Source of the DNA: Gordionus sp. m RMFG-2023
Lineage: Eukaryota; Nematomorpha; Gordioida; Chordodea; Parachordodidae
Length of the DNA stretch: 64,000 nucleotides
Direction of reading: 5' to 3'
Assembly (NCBI RefSeq): GCF_954871325.1
Contig: NC_088777.1
Coordinates: 868,001 to 932,000, forward strand
Positions 29,717 to 42,100 of the stretch are shown here, one piece after another. A model generated the notes under the pieces. The model was not told the origin of the DNA. It made no database searches and saw only the letters and a program-made list of their open reading frames with translations. Position 1 is the stretch's first letter, and each line of letters starts with the position of its first letter. A program made the position numbers and the translations under genes.

Positions 29717-31689
29717 AATCATACGCCCAAAATATTGTTGGATTTTTTTCCATTAGATATTTACATAATAAATTTTTTTTTAATAAGCTAAAGAACAGAT
29801 AATTTAAGAATTTCTTCAAATTATTTTATATTAAATTAATTGGTATAGAGGTCCCATAACAAATACAATTTCTAAGTACCTCATATTAATATACACATGT
29901 GGTATTAGTTTAAATTTTTTTTAAATTTGATAATAAATTTATAAAAGATTTTTTTTATTTTTAGTAAATATATAGATCTAGATTTTATTTTTAGATCTGG
30001 CCAGCTTTTTTAAAATAGGCAGGTCATTCCATGTCCAAGCAGTCTCAATTTGGCTGACCATATATTTTTCTGAAATTTTGTGTGTAAACTAAGGTTTATG
30101 TAACCTAGATTTGGGAAAAATTTTAACCTCCTTACTTTTATTTTTTTTAAAATATATCAGGAGTAGAAACATAAAAAATATATTTTTTTTTTCATTTAAT
30201 TAATGAATGATTGAAAATTACACTAATGAATAAAGAATCTAGCATTAAAAAAGCATATATACATTATAAGATAGGGTGATGCAAAATCTATCACATTTAA
30301 ACTGAATGCCACTATCTGAATAAGCCAGGAAATTTATTATAAGCCTGAGATTTCATTTATATATGTTTAAATCTATGTGCCACCTATGAGTGAAATCATC
30401 AGGCTTGCTTAATATCTGGATAAATACTGAGTTAGCCATTATTAAAAATTGTCTCAAATGGAGTGTTTTAAGATGCTTAATTATTATAGGGCAAATTACA
30501 ATACAATTCTTTAAGAGGGAAATTATAATGATGTAAAAGTTATCAGCTACATTAATAATAAAAATAAAAAATTTGAAAGTTTTATTTGTTTTTACTACGT
30601 TATAGTTTATATTGATTGCACTATTAAGCTGAAATCATTTAATACATTTTAATATTTCTTAGAATTATTTAGCTATTTTTTTTGTTGCTAAATTTAATAA
30701 TTAAAATGATTAATCAAATAGAGGCTTATTTTTTTTGCTACCTTAGTTGGCACATTTGATAAGAAAACATAGATATTTTTTTTGAATATATCTTCTTTCA
30801 CGTTTTTTGGGCAGTTTTATTGAACTGCAATCATATAATATGATACATTATTTTAAATATCAATTAAAATTAAAGAGAGAGAGAGAAAATGAAGCTAACT
30901 CATTGATTCAACTTAGGTCAGAATCGTTAAAACTCTTTTTAACAATTCTAATTAACTAATGTTTATTTAGTGGATTTTCTTTGGAATATATTTGCAGATT
31001 CAGCATATTTTTAGCCATTACTAAACTTTGTTAGGCAAACATAATATAAAGTATAATGCAAATAATATAAGTTAAAATATATGATATCTGAAGTTTTGTT
31101 CTGCAGTAGGAAACCTATAATCAAATTCTTTCATATTTATTTCAAGGGGAATAATATCTAACAAGCTTGTAACCAATAGTGATGAGGAAGGGGAATCCCC
31201 CCTCCCCCCCTCCCCTCCCCCCCCACAGCAAAATATTTGAAAAATATAAAAGGGCTCGGATGTGTAGTCAGCCGGAAGTGGGTGAGAAATTTTCTCTTCC
31301 CCACCACCCCAGTAGCAAGAAATTTTGAAGAATATATTAAATGCCTCACGAATTGTGAATTCCAAGTATTCTATTTCAAATAAGTTATATTCTATTCTAA
31401 ATATTAGAAAAAAAAAGTTAAAATTAATTTAAATATTTATTTTCTTGTATATTAATATTTTATCTCACGAAAATTTATAGTTCATTACTGTTTGATATAA
31501 GAAAATTTTATCAACCAATAAAAAAAATGTTATTCATTTTATCTCTATTTAATACCTATATTTAGAAAATTTCTAAGAGCGTATGAAATGTTCAGATATC
31601 CACCAAATAGACAGAATTTGCTGAATATAATTATTTCAGAGACTTCTTGTGTTACAGGAAAAATGAAACTGTAAAATGCCTGCACCAAA
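29717..31689. other. AT-rich stretch with C/T-rich patches
   Basis: Holds a TIR repeat copy (30.3 kb) and a C-rich tract at 31195-31225. No gene is supported; see the rejected item at 31568. Confidence 0.35.
30290..30475. mobile_element. 190-bp TIR repeat, diverged copy
   Basis: Recognised by TGTGCCACCTATGAGTGAAA, CAGGCTTGCTTAATATCTGG and GAGTTAGCCATTATTAAAAA. Confidence 0.45.
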
Positions 31690-31995
31690 AGATGGAGCCT
31701 TCAACATCAAGTTCAACGTGGGCAAGTGTGGGGTTGGGTTATTAGGCAGTTTAAACGAATACCAATAGCATGAGTGAGCTCATTTTGGTTATGTTGTAAT
31801 TGTAAATTAACTGAGGGAATGATTTCAAGGAACTCATGACCAGATCCATTAAGCAGCGAGGAGAATAAAGGACGGTCAGATAATTGCATCCTGGAAAGGA
31901 GTGATTCAATGCAGCTCAATAATAGACCCATCCCATTCCTTCTGCTTATTCGTTTCTGAAAGTGGGTGATCAGTGATAAAGGAACAAAATCATTT
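31690..31995 (-). mobile_element. LINE fragment, minus-strand copy of the same segment
   Basis: The minus frame (within 32132-31713) gives THFQKRISRRNGMGLLLSC and IGIRLNCLITQPHTCP, the region just before the endonuclease-associated zinc cluster. It is roughly 80-85 percent like 32396-32660 in reverse, with about 400 bp between the arms. Confidence 0.6.
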
Positions 31996-32395
31996 AGACG
32001 CTCCTGTTGGGGGGCACACTGCAATATCTTCCCTCCTACATTCCATACCTGAAACGCTTTTTGAGTTGGCTGATATATTTTCCCTTCTCCTCCTTTATGC
32101 GCTTTGATCAACTCACATTTTTTAAATTTCATATTCCTCTCGGTGTTTATGGAAATGAAATAAAGTCCTAATCGAAAATATTTTAAACCTTAAATTCGAT
32201 GAAATAGCGCGGACTCAAGGCCTCTTTACCCATCAAGATGGGTGGACTTGGTATCAGATCTCCTTCCGATCTTGCCCTGACTGCCTTCATATCCATCCAG
32301 TTGTCTTTTAACAAAAAAAATATAGTAAATTCCCATTTGATAAAACCTGACCCTTCCTATAATGGTGCGATTTTCGAATGAAAATCACGAATTGT

Positions 32396-32870
32396 CACTT
32401 GTCACTCACTTCCAGAAACGAATAGCAGAAGGAATGGGATGGGCTTATGATTGCAAGCTGCGTTGAATCACCCCTTTCCAGGATGCAATTATCTGAACGT
32501 TCTTTATTCACCTCGATGCTTAATGGATCTAGCCGTGAGTTCCTTGAAGCTATTCCCTCAGATAATTTTACAATTATAACTTAATCAAAATCAGCTAACT
32601 CACGCCATTGGGTTTAAACTACCTAATAAACCAACCCCGCACTAATCTCCATGGTCATTCTTGTAAAGGTCGAATCGTTAGGCGTAATTTATGCAATTCG
32701 ATTATCCTCCTTAGAACTTTGAGATCAGCTCAAATTCCCTCTATTCTTGAACCTTCCGGTCTTTTCAGATCCGATGGGAAACGTCCTGATGGGATTTCTC
32801 AGATTCCTTGGAAGTGTGCTCAATTCGTGATCTGGGATTGATCCTTTGGCTCCCCATCCAATCAAACACT
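32396..32870 (+). mobile_element. LINE fragment, plus-strand copy
   Basis: The frame 32608-32841 reads IPSILEPSGLFRSDGKRPDG and FVIWD, the same endonuclease-region signature as at 26.8 kb. The segment 32396-32660 is also present in reverse at 31.72-31.99 kb. Confidence 0.6.
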
Positions 32871-33191
32871 TTAACATTCTGGAGAAAAAGGAGTTACTTA
32901 AAATAGAAAAAAAAATATTCTGAAATATCACAAAGAATACATATTCATTCCCTAGATTTCCACAAACCCTAAAAACACCCTTTGGGATTCGTGCATTATC
33001 CTTTTCCAAGGAACTTGGTTAGCGCATTCGCGAACTTACGTACGAACCTTCGCGAAAGCTTTCTCTTAAGACAAAGACTCGCCATAGCGATTTGCGGGGC
33101 TAATTACATTAACTTCATGGGCAGCCTCATCCCACAAGATGATTCGTTTTATCATAACATATATATGTATATAAAATATGTTAATTTTTAG

Positions 33192-36100
33192 ATTTCCGAT
33201 AAATTCAATGACAGTTTTCCCCTGTTTAAAGACGAAACATCTAATAAATGTCCGAAAAATGACAAATGTTTAGCCGGCGATATGACTGGCTTGACCTTGA
33301 GAAATACGGCGAAAACTCGCAAGCCCAAAAAGAAAAATATTGTGACCAAGCAATCGGTCCAACTGTCCGGTGACGAAATTTCGACTCTCGGAAGGCCTAC
33401 ATTAAAAAGTTTTTTTTTAAAAAAAAGATTCCTTTAATGATAAGCTTATTCTTCAAGAGAGAATGAAGAGAAAGAAATAAAGAATAGAAAGAAATAAAGA
33501 TAAGAAAGCAAGAAATAAAGAAAAGAAAGCATATTATATAGTATATTTTAGAGCCCTGGATCTATATTTTTGCATGATTTGTGTATTTGAAATACATCTG
33601 ATCCATTAAAATAAAAGTTATGAAAAATTATACGGATTTATATTTATTTGGAAAATTAAATATTTTTTTTTGTTTATATAAACGCTCAAGGAAAGTAAGA
33701 AATTTTTACCCATTTTTTTTTTGATTTTGGAGAAAAATAAAGAATTGAATTTTAAAACATACTAGGAAAACAAAAATAATTTGATATTAAGTCCTGTTCA
33801 TCTCTAATGTAAGATTTGAAGCCAATTTCCGGCTCGACTGAGTCCGAACAGAATATCAGTTCTGTCAGATCTGTGTAGGACTCTACCATAAATACAATAC
33901 TATATAAAGAAAAAATAGATAATGAATCTCCATATCCTGTTTGTTAATAAAATTATTTAAACGTATAGATAATCTGACTTCGGGTAAAATGGATGCCAAA
34001 ATATTTGACGATCTTTTGAACGAATCCATATTCTTGGAAAGTTTTATAGTGAGCGATTCTCCGATCGACGATATTCGCAAAATATATCCGTCCTTCAATA
34101 ACGATTCTTACACCGACGATTTCCTATTTTATCACCGCAACCCGGCAAAGCGCTCAAAGAAACGGGCCCTCGATGAGCGGAAGTACATTTATTCATACAA
34201 TTATTTCCTTCCGGAATAAAAAGACGATTATAATCTTTTATCAAAAATTTGGCGGTATGTTTTGTATTTAAAAAATAAATATATAAATGATCGTTTTTCC
34301 TCGTGTAAAGAATATTAGAATATCTTTGTGATTCATTATAACTTTACCAATGACATATAATAATACCTAGACTGACGATTCATTCATTAAAATGCATTTT
34401 TAAGCGTCGTTAAAAGCAAATCAGCTGGACCCGCCATTTTGGTAACCTTTATAATAATTATTTTCATGTTAAAAACTAATATTAAATTGATAACTTACTT
34501 TCTTATTATCTCGATGAACAGGCAATTCTTTAATAAAGTTTGCATCAGATATAATATAAAATTAGGCTCTCGTTTAAAATTTTAATATTTATTACAGTAA
34601 CCAAGATGGCGTCTCTAGCTGATTTGTATTGATGTACACTTTTAATGAATGAATCGTCAGTCTAGGTTATTATTATATGTCATTGAACTTTACCCTATGT
34701 TTATGCTCATTCAATATTGCAATAATTTACGGGGAAAAGAACCCTAATTTAAACTTTGATCATCTTAGGATTCATAAATTAAATTGTATTAACTTTTATT
34801 TTATGATAAGGATTAAAGAAGAGAAAAATTAGTACAGAAATTATTTTTTAATTAGCCTTTATTTTATATTTTTTTTCTTCTCATTGCCAGCAAACTTATT
34901 TTTTAAAAAAAAATAAAATTTCAGAGTTTGAAAAAATACTCTTCAAAATATAAAATGCGCAAAAAATCTTCAAATTATGAATTTTTTTTAAAAAATAATT
35001 GCTCAAATATGCTCTTTTTTGCTGATCAAATTTTATCTAAAATTCTAAAAAAATTCGTGATTTTTATGCGTAGAAAAAAAAATCTTACAAAAAATCTTCA
35101 ATTTTTGTGATTATTTTTTTGCTCAAAGTTTTAGGGAAAATGAGATTCCCCCCCCCCCCCCCCCTGTCTTCAAACTCTGAATAAAACAATGATATATAAT
35201 AATACCCAGAAAAGTGAACGTCCATTGAAAAACAGCCGGGGACGCCATTTTGGTTGCCCGTATCATTTTTAAAAAATATTTAAAACGAGAGGCCCAATTT
35301 ATTCTCCCATGTTCTGACGCAAAACTTTATTAAAGAATCGCCTGATCATCGAGATAATGAGGAAGCAAGTTTATCAATTTAACGGTAGTTTTTTAACATG
35401 AGAATATAATTACTATAATGGGTTACCAAAAATGGCGGGTCCAGCTGATTTACATTCAACGACAATTTCAAATGCATCGTCAGTTTAGGTATTATTATAT
35501 GTCATTGATTTTAAAATAATCGAAAATGAAATAATAAATTATTTATTATGTTTAAAATATTTTATACATTTCGGATGAAGAATCGGTCCCACCTTAGAAG
35601 AGGCTTACCAAAGGTTGATATATTTTTTGACCGGAAATCCACCATCCAACGATGATTTCAAAACCACCGAAACCAAGAAAAAAAATTGCCCGAAAAATCA
35701 TGGCGTACTATCGTTCAACTCGTATCACTTATCGTCCGCTAACCAAGGGAAGCGCAAGGGAAACAATAAGTGTTTACCCGGACCTCTGTCCAAAAAACTA
35801 TTTTTTTCGTCCGCGTCTTCCGCCGATAGCATCCCTACCAAACACTCGAATCTTCCCCTATCTCGCAAAATTCTTCCCGCTAAAAAAATTGTATGCCCAA
35901 CCGTACAATACGGTAGTAATAGTGGATTTAACGATCCTTCCAAAGAGATTCGAAACTTTACGGAATTTTCGATTGATCCTGTCACCTATCAAAAAAATTT
36001 ACTCAGTGGTCCGGTCACGAAGGACTCTTCTGGTTCGGTCCTCAGTTCGGTCCCCACAATTATTTGCGAATTCGCCAGAGAAGAAAGAACTGACGAAGAT

Positions 36101-39100
36101 GAAAGCGCGCAAAATAGAATAGTCGAAAAGAATGCGTCGAACAAAGGGAATAGGTTAGAAACCTTTAAAATTTCGCCTCGTTTTACTCTCCAACCTCGTA
36201 AACCTGTAAGGGGCAGTGCTGTTAACGACTCCGGAAAACAGCTCTACGATAATTTCTTCTCCATCGGCAAAAGTTATAAAGAGAGCACGCCATTAGCCAG
36301 TCCCGACGTATCCTTCAACGCGAAAGATATTTGTTCAATTAGGAATGATAAATTAGTAGAATGCACAGAGCTCGAGATGTCGAACGACAATTATTCTTTA
36401 TATTCCCATCAATCTGCTAACGATAACGTTACCAATATAAACCGCCCCGAAAATTCCGCGACGACTGATGACCCGAATGAGGACCTCCTTATCGTTAATC
36501 GCGAACGCGATATAAAATATATACGTAAAGCTGAGTATTTAGTACTCGAAAATGGCGACAGCCCTCATCTTTCGGCGATTAAGGATAAAACGAAACGCAT
36601 TTTGGTAAACAAAACCATGGTATGCGACACACCTACCCCTCCCAAGATATCTCAAATTATGGCCAGTCCATCCGGTAAAAAAAAGAATCTAGTTTAATTA
36701 GTATCCCCAGACAGAGATTTATATCTTTCAAAAAACATTTAAGAATAATTCCATTTTTCTTTCGATTGCTAAAAAACGCGCTTTTGAACGCTCACGAATT
36801 GAGCGTTCAAACGCCGCGTTTGCAAGCTCAAATAATGCATTTCAAAATGGCCTCGTGCAAATTGATAAAATTTACCGTTTGCCGTTAGCAACCATTTAAA
36901 AAAAACATAAATAGTTTATTCATCGCTTTGTAATATTAAATAAAAACGTAATATATATAACTTACTTGTAATCCTAAAAAGAATATTTTAGAAATTAAAG
37001 AAATTAGAAGGCAGACGATAAAATAATTTTTAAAAAACAAATCCTTTTTTTTTTTAGAATTTATTAAAAATTTTGAATCGACGGATATTAATAAAAAGGA
37101 CAACCTCAATTTAAAATATGGGATGCGTTGCGTTTTTTTAATTAAAAAATTACGGCAAAACGTAAACACTCAGTTTGTGCGCACAGTGAAGGATTGATAG
37201 GTTTACTAATTCTTTACTGTTAAGATTCCTTATTTAATACCATTCGACATATCTATTCCCCATTCATCTAGACGATTCCAGAAAAAAAATTAGCTCGAAT
37301 ATTCATTTGGAAGTTTAATCTCCTCATAAATTATTATTAATATATAATTCTTAAACGTGACGTAATTAAACACGTATCCTTTTTAAATTCGTTATTAGAT
37401 CTCCCGCAAAATTCTGTAATAGAACTCACGATAAATTGCGATGATACAGATTCGATAGAGATTATAGAAGATAATCCCGAGAAGAATGTCCCTGACGATT
37501 CCTATGAGGAATACGATATGTGCGAGAATCAACCGGAAACGGATGAATTTACCGAAAACGAAGAGGATGAAACTGCGGAGTATAACTTGCTGAAGACCAT
37601 AGCGGAGGAGACCGAAGATGGTAAAGCGAATATTTAATCCCATTTAAGAATGGTCTATACAAGTTTTTAAAATTATACGAAATGACAAATTTAACATTAT
37701 TTATACCATTTATTTATTTATTTATTTAGAATTGATGAATATATCTAGAAAATCTAACAATCACAAATACCGAGTGTCAGATATGGCGCCTCGATTATCA
37801 ATGGTAATAAAATGTTATTAAAATCTATATTTTTATTTTTCGAATATTGTAACAACAGCAGTTAAGCGAATCAACGTGTTGAGGATAGTGGTTGACAATC
37901 AATAATTTTTCTAAGTTTATTTATATGGTTATGGCATTCATGAGAACGGCATAATCGTTATAGAACAATAAGGATAAATTTTCAAAGGCAATGAGGATAG
38001 ATTTTCAAACAATAAAATGGGGAAAGACATGTAAGAGACAAATTATTTCGATCTAATCCATAGGAAGAAGAGAATTTACACCACCCGATCCAACCCGAAA
38101 TTTTTGATAAATTACATTAACCCGACCGGGCTCGTTGGGTTAGGTTTTCGGGAGTTTTTGGACCTCTAGTTTAAGGTGTTCTTTGTGATGATGACACGGT
38201 TTTTTAATTGTTGTTATTTCGTTGGAAGTTGTAGTTTTAAAAATTATCTTTGTTTAAGCCAATTTCATTTCAAATTTCCAAAAAGCAGACGAACTTTTTT
38301 TTTTATGAATAAAGAAGACGATACAATAAATTTAAAAATAAATTTTAAAAAAAATTTAAAATTAAAGAATATATTATATAACCGCTAACCAAATATCTCT
38401 CTCTATATATATATTATATTTTTAGAAATCAGATGATTTAAATCTGTCACATAGACATATCATGTTTAGAAGCCAATACGATCAATTGCTAACCGTCAAT
38501 AGTTTACAAAATCTTATTCCATTCCAAAATTTTATCAAGGATAGGATGGGAGAGATATATTCACCCGAGTAAAATATGATTTAAAAAATTATTTATTTAT
38601 TTTTTTTGGCTATAAGATTATAAACAATATCAACTTATTCAAAATTATTTTAATAAGAGACTCCTATATTAAGAATAAACTATCAGTGATATTTACTAGT
38701 GCTGTTAGCTAACTCAATACTTAATTCAGAAAAATATTACCCAAGCCTGAAGATTTTTTGCTCATAGAAGGAACAAATGGTCTAGACATATATTATCTGA
38801 ACCTTGGGACTTAGGCAATATTTTTCTGGCTAAAATATTGAGTTATAGCCGTTTATAAAAATCGGCTCAAAATGAGCCGTTTAACATAACTGGATTTTAC
38901 CGATGACCTAATAATACTTAGCATAGACTGAACGATTTTCACCCAAAATGCATTTTGGACACGTCAATGAATACAAATCTGTTGGTGACAGGAAATCTTG
39001 GTTTCCTTTCTAAGAATTTTTTTTATAAATGTTATGGAAACGCTCTGATTTTATTTTCTTCAAAGTTTTCGTAAAATTTTAAAACTTTAATATTAATTAA

Positions 39101-42100
39101 CACGAGAAATCAAAAATGGCGTGTCATCAGCTGATTTATCTTGTCTCATTTAGAATAAACGAATGCCGTTGGAATATACGGCCAACGATTTGCTTCTTCG
39201 ATATGCAAAATTTGTCCTATTTTTTTTTGACGAGTGACACTTCTTGATTAATCACAGATTTTTGGGGTTAATCCAGAAATTTTTAAATGCCAAGATTTTT
39301 ATGTTTGAGATGAAAATTTTGGGATGGAAATTATTTTGGTGTTATTTAATTGATGATTTACTATTGGTGTAAATCAAATTTTTTTTTTTAATTCTTAGAA
39401 AAATAATTTTGTTGTTATTTGTTTTTTGTCACCCTTAATAATACTGTCTTTTAAGAGCTATTTGCATATAAAAAAACTTTGTAACTTTGCTATATCAAAA
39501 GTGTAAGAGAGGTGAGAGTTAGCTTTTAATAATATTATGTTATTAAACTACGAAAACGTTGGATAATTTCTATTTGTCATTTAATTTTGGGTTCGCGTTA
39601 ATGCCATGCCACCTTGTTACTCCTGTAATTTGTGTCCACCTATAAAACTAAAGGCCAAAATGAGGGTTTTATTAAGCCTTTAAGACTGCTTCTTACATTT
39701 TTTTGGAGCTTTTTTTTTAGAATAATTCTAAAGCTTTCTGATTGGAATGTAATTTCTAGATTTTTCTGAATAGAATCTCTAACGCAGCCTATTATTTTTA
39801 CCTCACTTATATCCAAACACTTATTAAGTCGTTGTAACATCAGCATTTGAATCTTTAATCTTATATTTTTTTAAAAAACGTTAACATTAGCCCAAATAAA
39901 TCATTATAAACCAATAATATTGTTTAAAATACCCCCTCCCCCACATCCCCATTCAAACTTTTAAAGTCAAATCTCAAAGTTTTATAAAATCGGAGAAGGT
40001 AGTTATGCCGAAGTTTTCGTTCTCGCCAATCTTCCTAGAAAACGTCAAAATGTTGCGAATAAAAATTTCGACAAAAACCCGCGATCAGTTTTCAAGGTGA
40101 ATACCACGGGGTATTTTTTTTTTTAGTTTTTTTTGCATTCATTTTTATATATTTAACAAAATAAAATATTATTGAAACTTTATTTAATTTAACGTATATA
40201 TTTTATTGGAATGAGATAAAATTTTGTTAACTTTCTCTTTCTATTTTTTTATTATTATAAAATTAAATTATATCAAAAGTTTATAAAAAATGAAAAAGTG
40301 ATTTTTACAATTTCGTTAATGAAATAAATATCATCAGTCATTTACATAAAAATTAATACATCTGTTAAAATAAATCACTTTATCAAATAAAATATACATT
40401 AAAAAAGTGTACATTACAACACGCCACCCATTACTAAACCCAAGTGTTAGGGGTGATTGATAATATATGACCAATAATATACGAAATATAAATACACATC
40501 TGACGTTTTTCATTTACTCCAAACTATATATCTAAACATTCCGCTTATTTTGCGTGTCTATAAAAATTTCGCCGAAAATAAATTATCTTGATCGACTTTA
40601 TAATAAGAATTAAGAAATGCGGCTTTATGTCCATAGGAGGACGCCGTTTGATTCGTCTCACGAATAAGAATAAAAATATTATATAATTTCTCCGGCTGCA
40701 ATTTCTCTGTAATACCGTAAATTTATATTTCCCCAATTTGAATAAAGAATAGAATATATTTTTTTCAATATTTCATCATAATTTTCTCCAATTCGAATAC
40801 AGAATAGTAAATCATATAATATAATTTCGAATATGATTTCGCAAACATTATTTGAATATCCTGGAATAATTTCCTTATATTCTTGAATAATTTTATAAAA
40901 GGATTTAATTTTTTTTATCGAAGTAAACATAATTTATACAATATCTTTACTAAACAATGGTTTTTATAGGAATTTCATTTCTTTGAAAGAATACCAATGA
41001 ATAATCTCTTAGATAATATAGTAGGTTAGGTAAAGATTTCTAATAATTTGATGCATATACTTTATTCCACTATTACTTTAATAATAATATTCACTTGAAA
41101 ACCTCCTCCCAACAAAACAAATATCGAATAAGATCCTTTATGAAAGTCCCTTCTCTAATATTTATTATTTTATTTTATCTTAATAATATTAATTCCCAAT
41201 TTTGGAATATTTATCTTTTTTTTTATTTTACCTTTATATTATATTAATTCCCAATTTTGAAATTCATCTTTTTTTTATTTTACCTTTATAATATATTAAT
41301 TCCCAATTTTGAATATTTGTGTCTTTATTTTACCTTTATAATATATTAATTTCCAATTTTGGAATAATTTGTCTATAGTGGCCTTCTCTCAAAGTCAATG
41401 CAAATGAGAATATACTGCACCTAAAAGAGTGATCATTTCGCCGCATTGATAATGTTGTGGTAATAAAATTGTGAATTGTGACTGCAATAACCCTTATGGA
41501 ACATTTGCTTTACACGGCACCATTTATAAGAAAGTTAATTAATATTAAAATTAAATGATAGTTAATTAATATGGAAAATAAATAAATTAATAAAAAGTTA
41601 TTTAATATGAAAATTAAAATTAAATTGAAAATAAATTAAATTGAAAATCTTCTTACCTTTATTAATTAAATGTTTTCTTGATATATTCTTCGTTAATTAA
41701 AGATTTTCTGGGTATATTCTTTATTAATTAAGTGTTTTCTTGATCTATTCTTCGTTAATTAAATATTCTCTGGATATATTCTTTATTAATTAAAAAAAAA
41801 TGTTTTCTTCTTACAAAAACCCATTAATAAAAAAAATCCTTCTCCTTTGTTGCCACTGTATTTCTTTTCACAAAAATCAACAAAATACATGGCAAACAAC
41901 AGGTTCATAATATATATATATATTATGATAATTAATTTTATCATTTAAATACAATTATAAATAATCATTTACAATATTACAACACGTCCACCCTATTAAG
42001 GCTTAGTGTATATAATCTTCATCTTCTTCTTCCAACAATGTCATTTCTTCTAAATGACTCATGACATACCCCATCTCCCATTCACCTCTCATTCCACCCA

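Noticed and set aside
31568-31673. Possible terminal plus-strand exon (FLRAYEMFRYPPNRQNLLNI then stop)
   Set aside because: No upstream exon with a fitting donor was found and no family recognised.
35615-36697. A stand-alone 360-codon gene
   Set aside because: No ATG at the start, a clear acceptor before it and a donor at 36674; it is better explained as the long N-terminal exon of haspin.
40679-40930. 83-codon minus-strand frame beside the left LTR
   Set aside because: No recognisable retroelement or host domain; kept only as part of the unassigned flank.
41160-41370. CRISPR-like array
   Set aside because: Contiguous tandem units without unique spacers, in a eukaryotic retroelement; not CRISPR.
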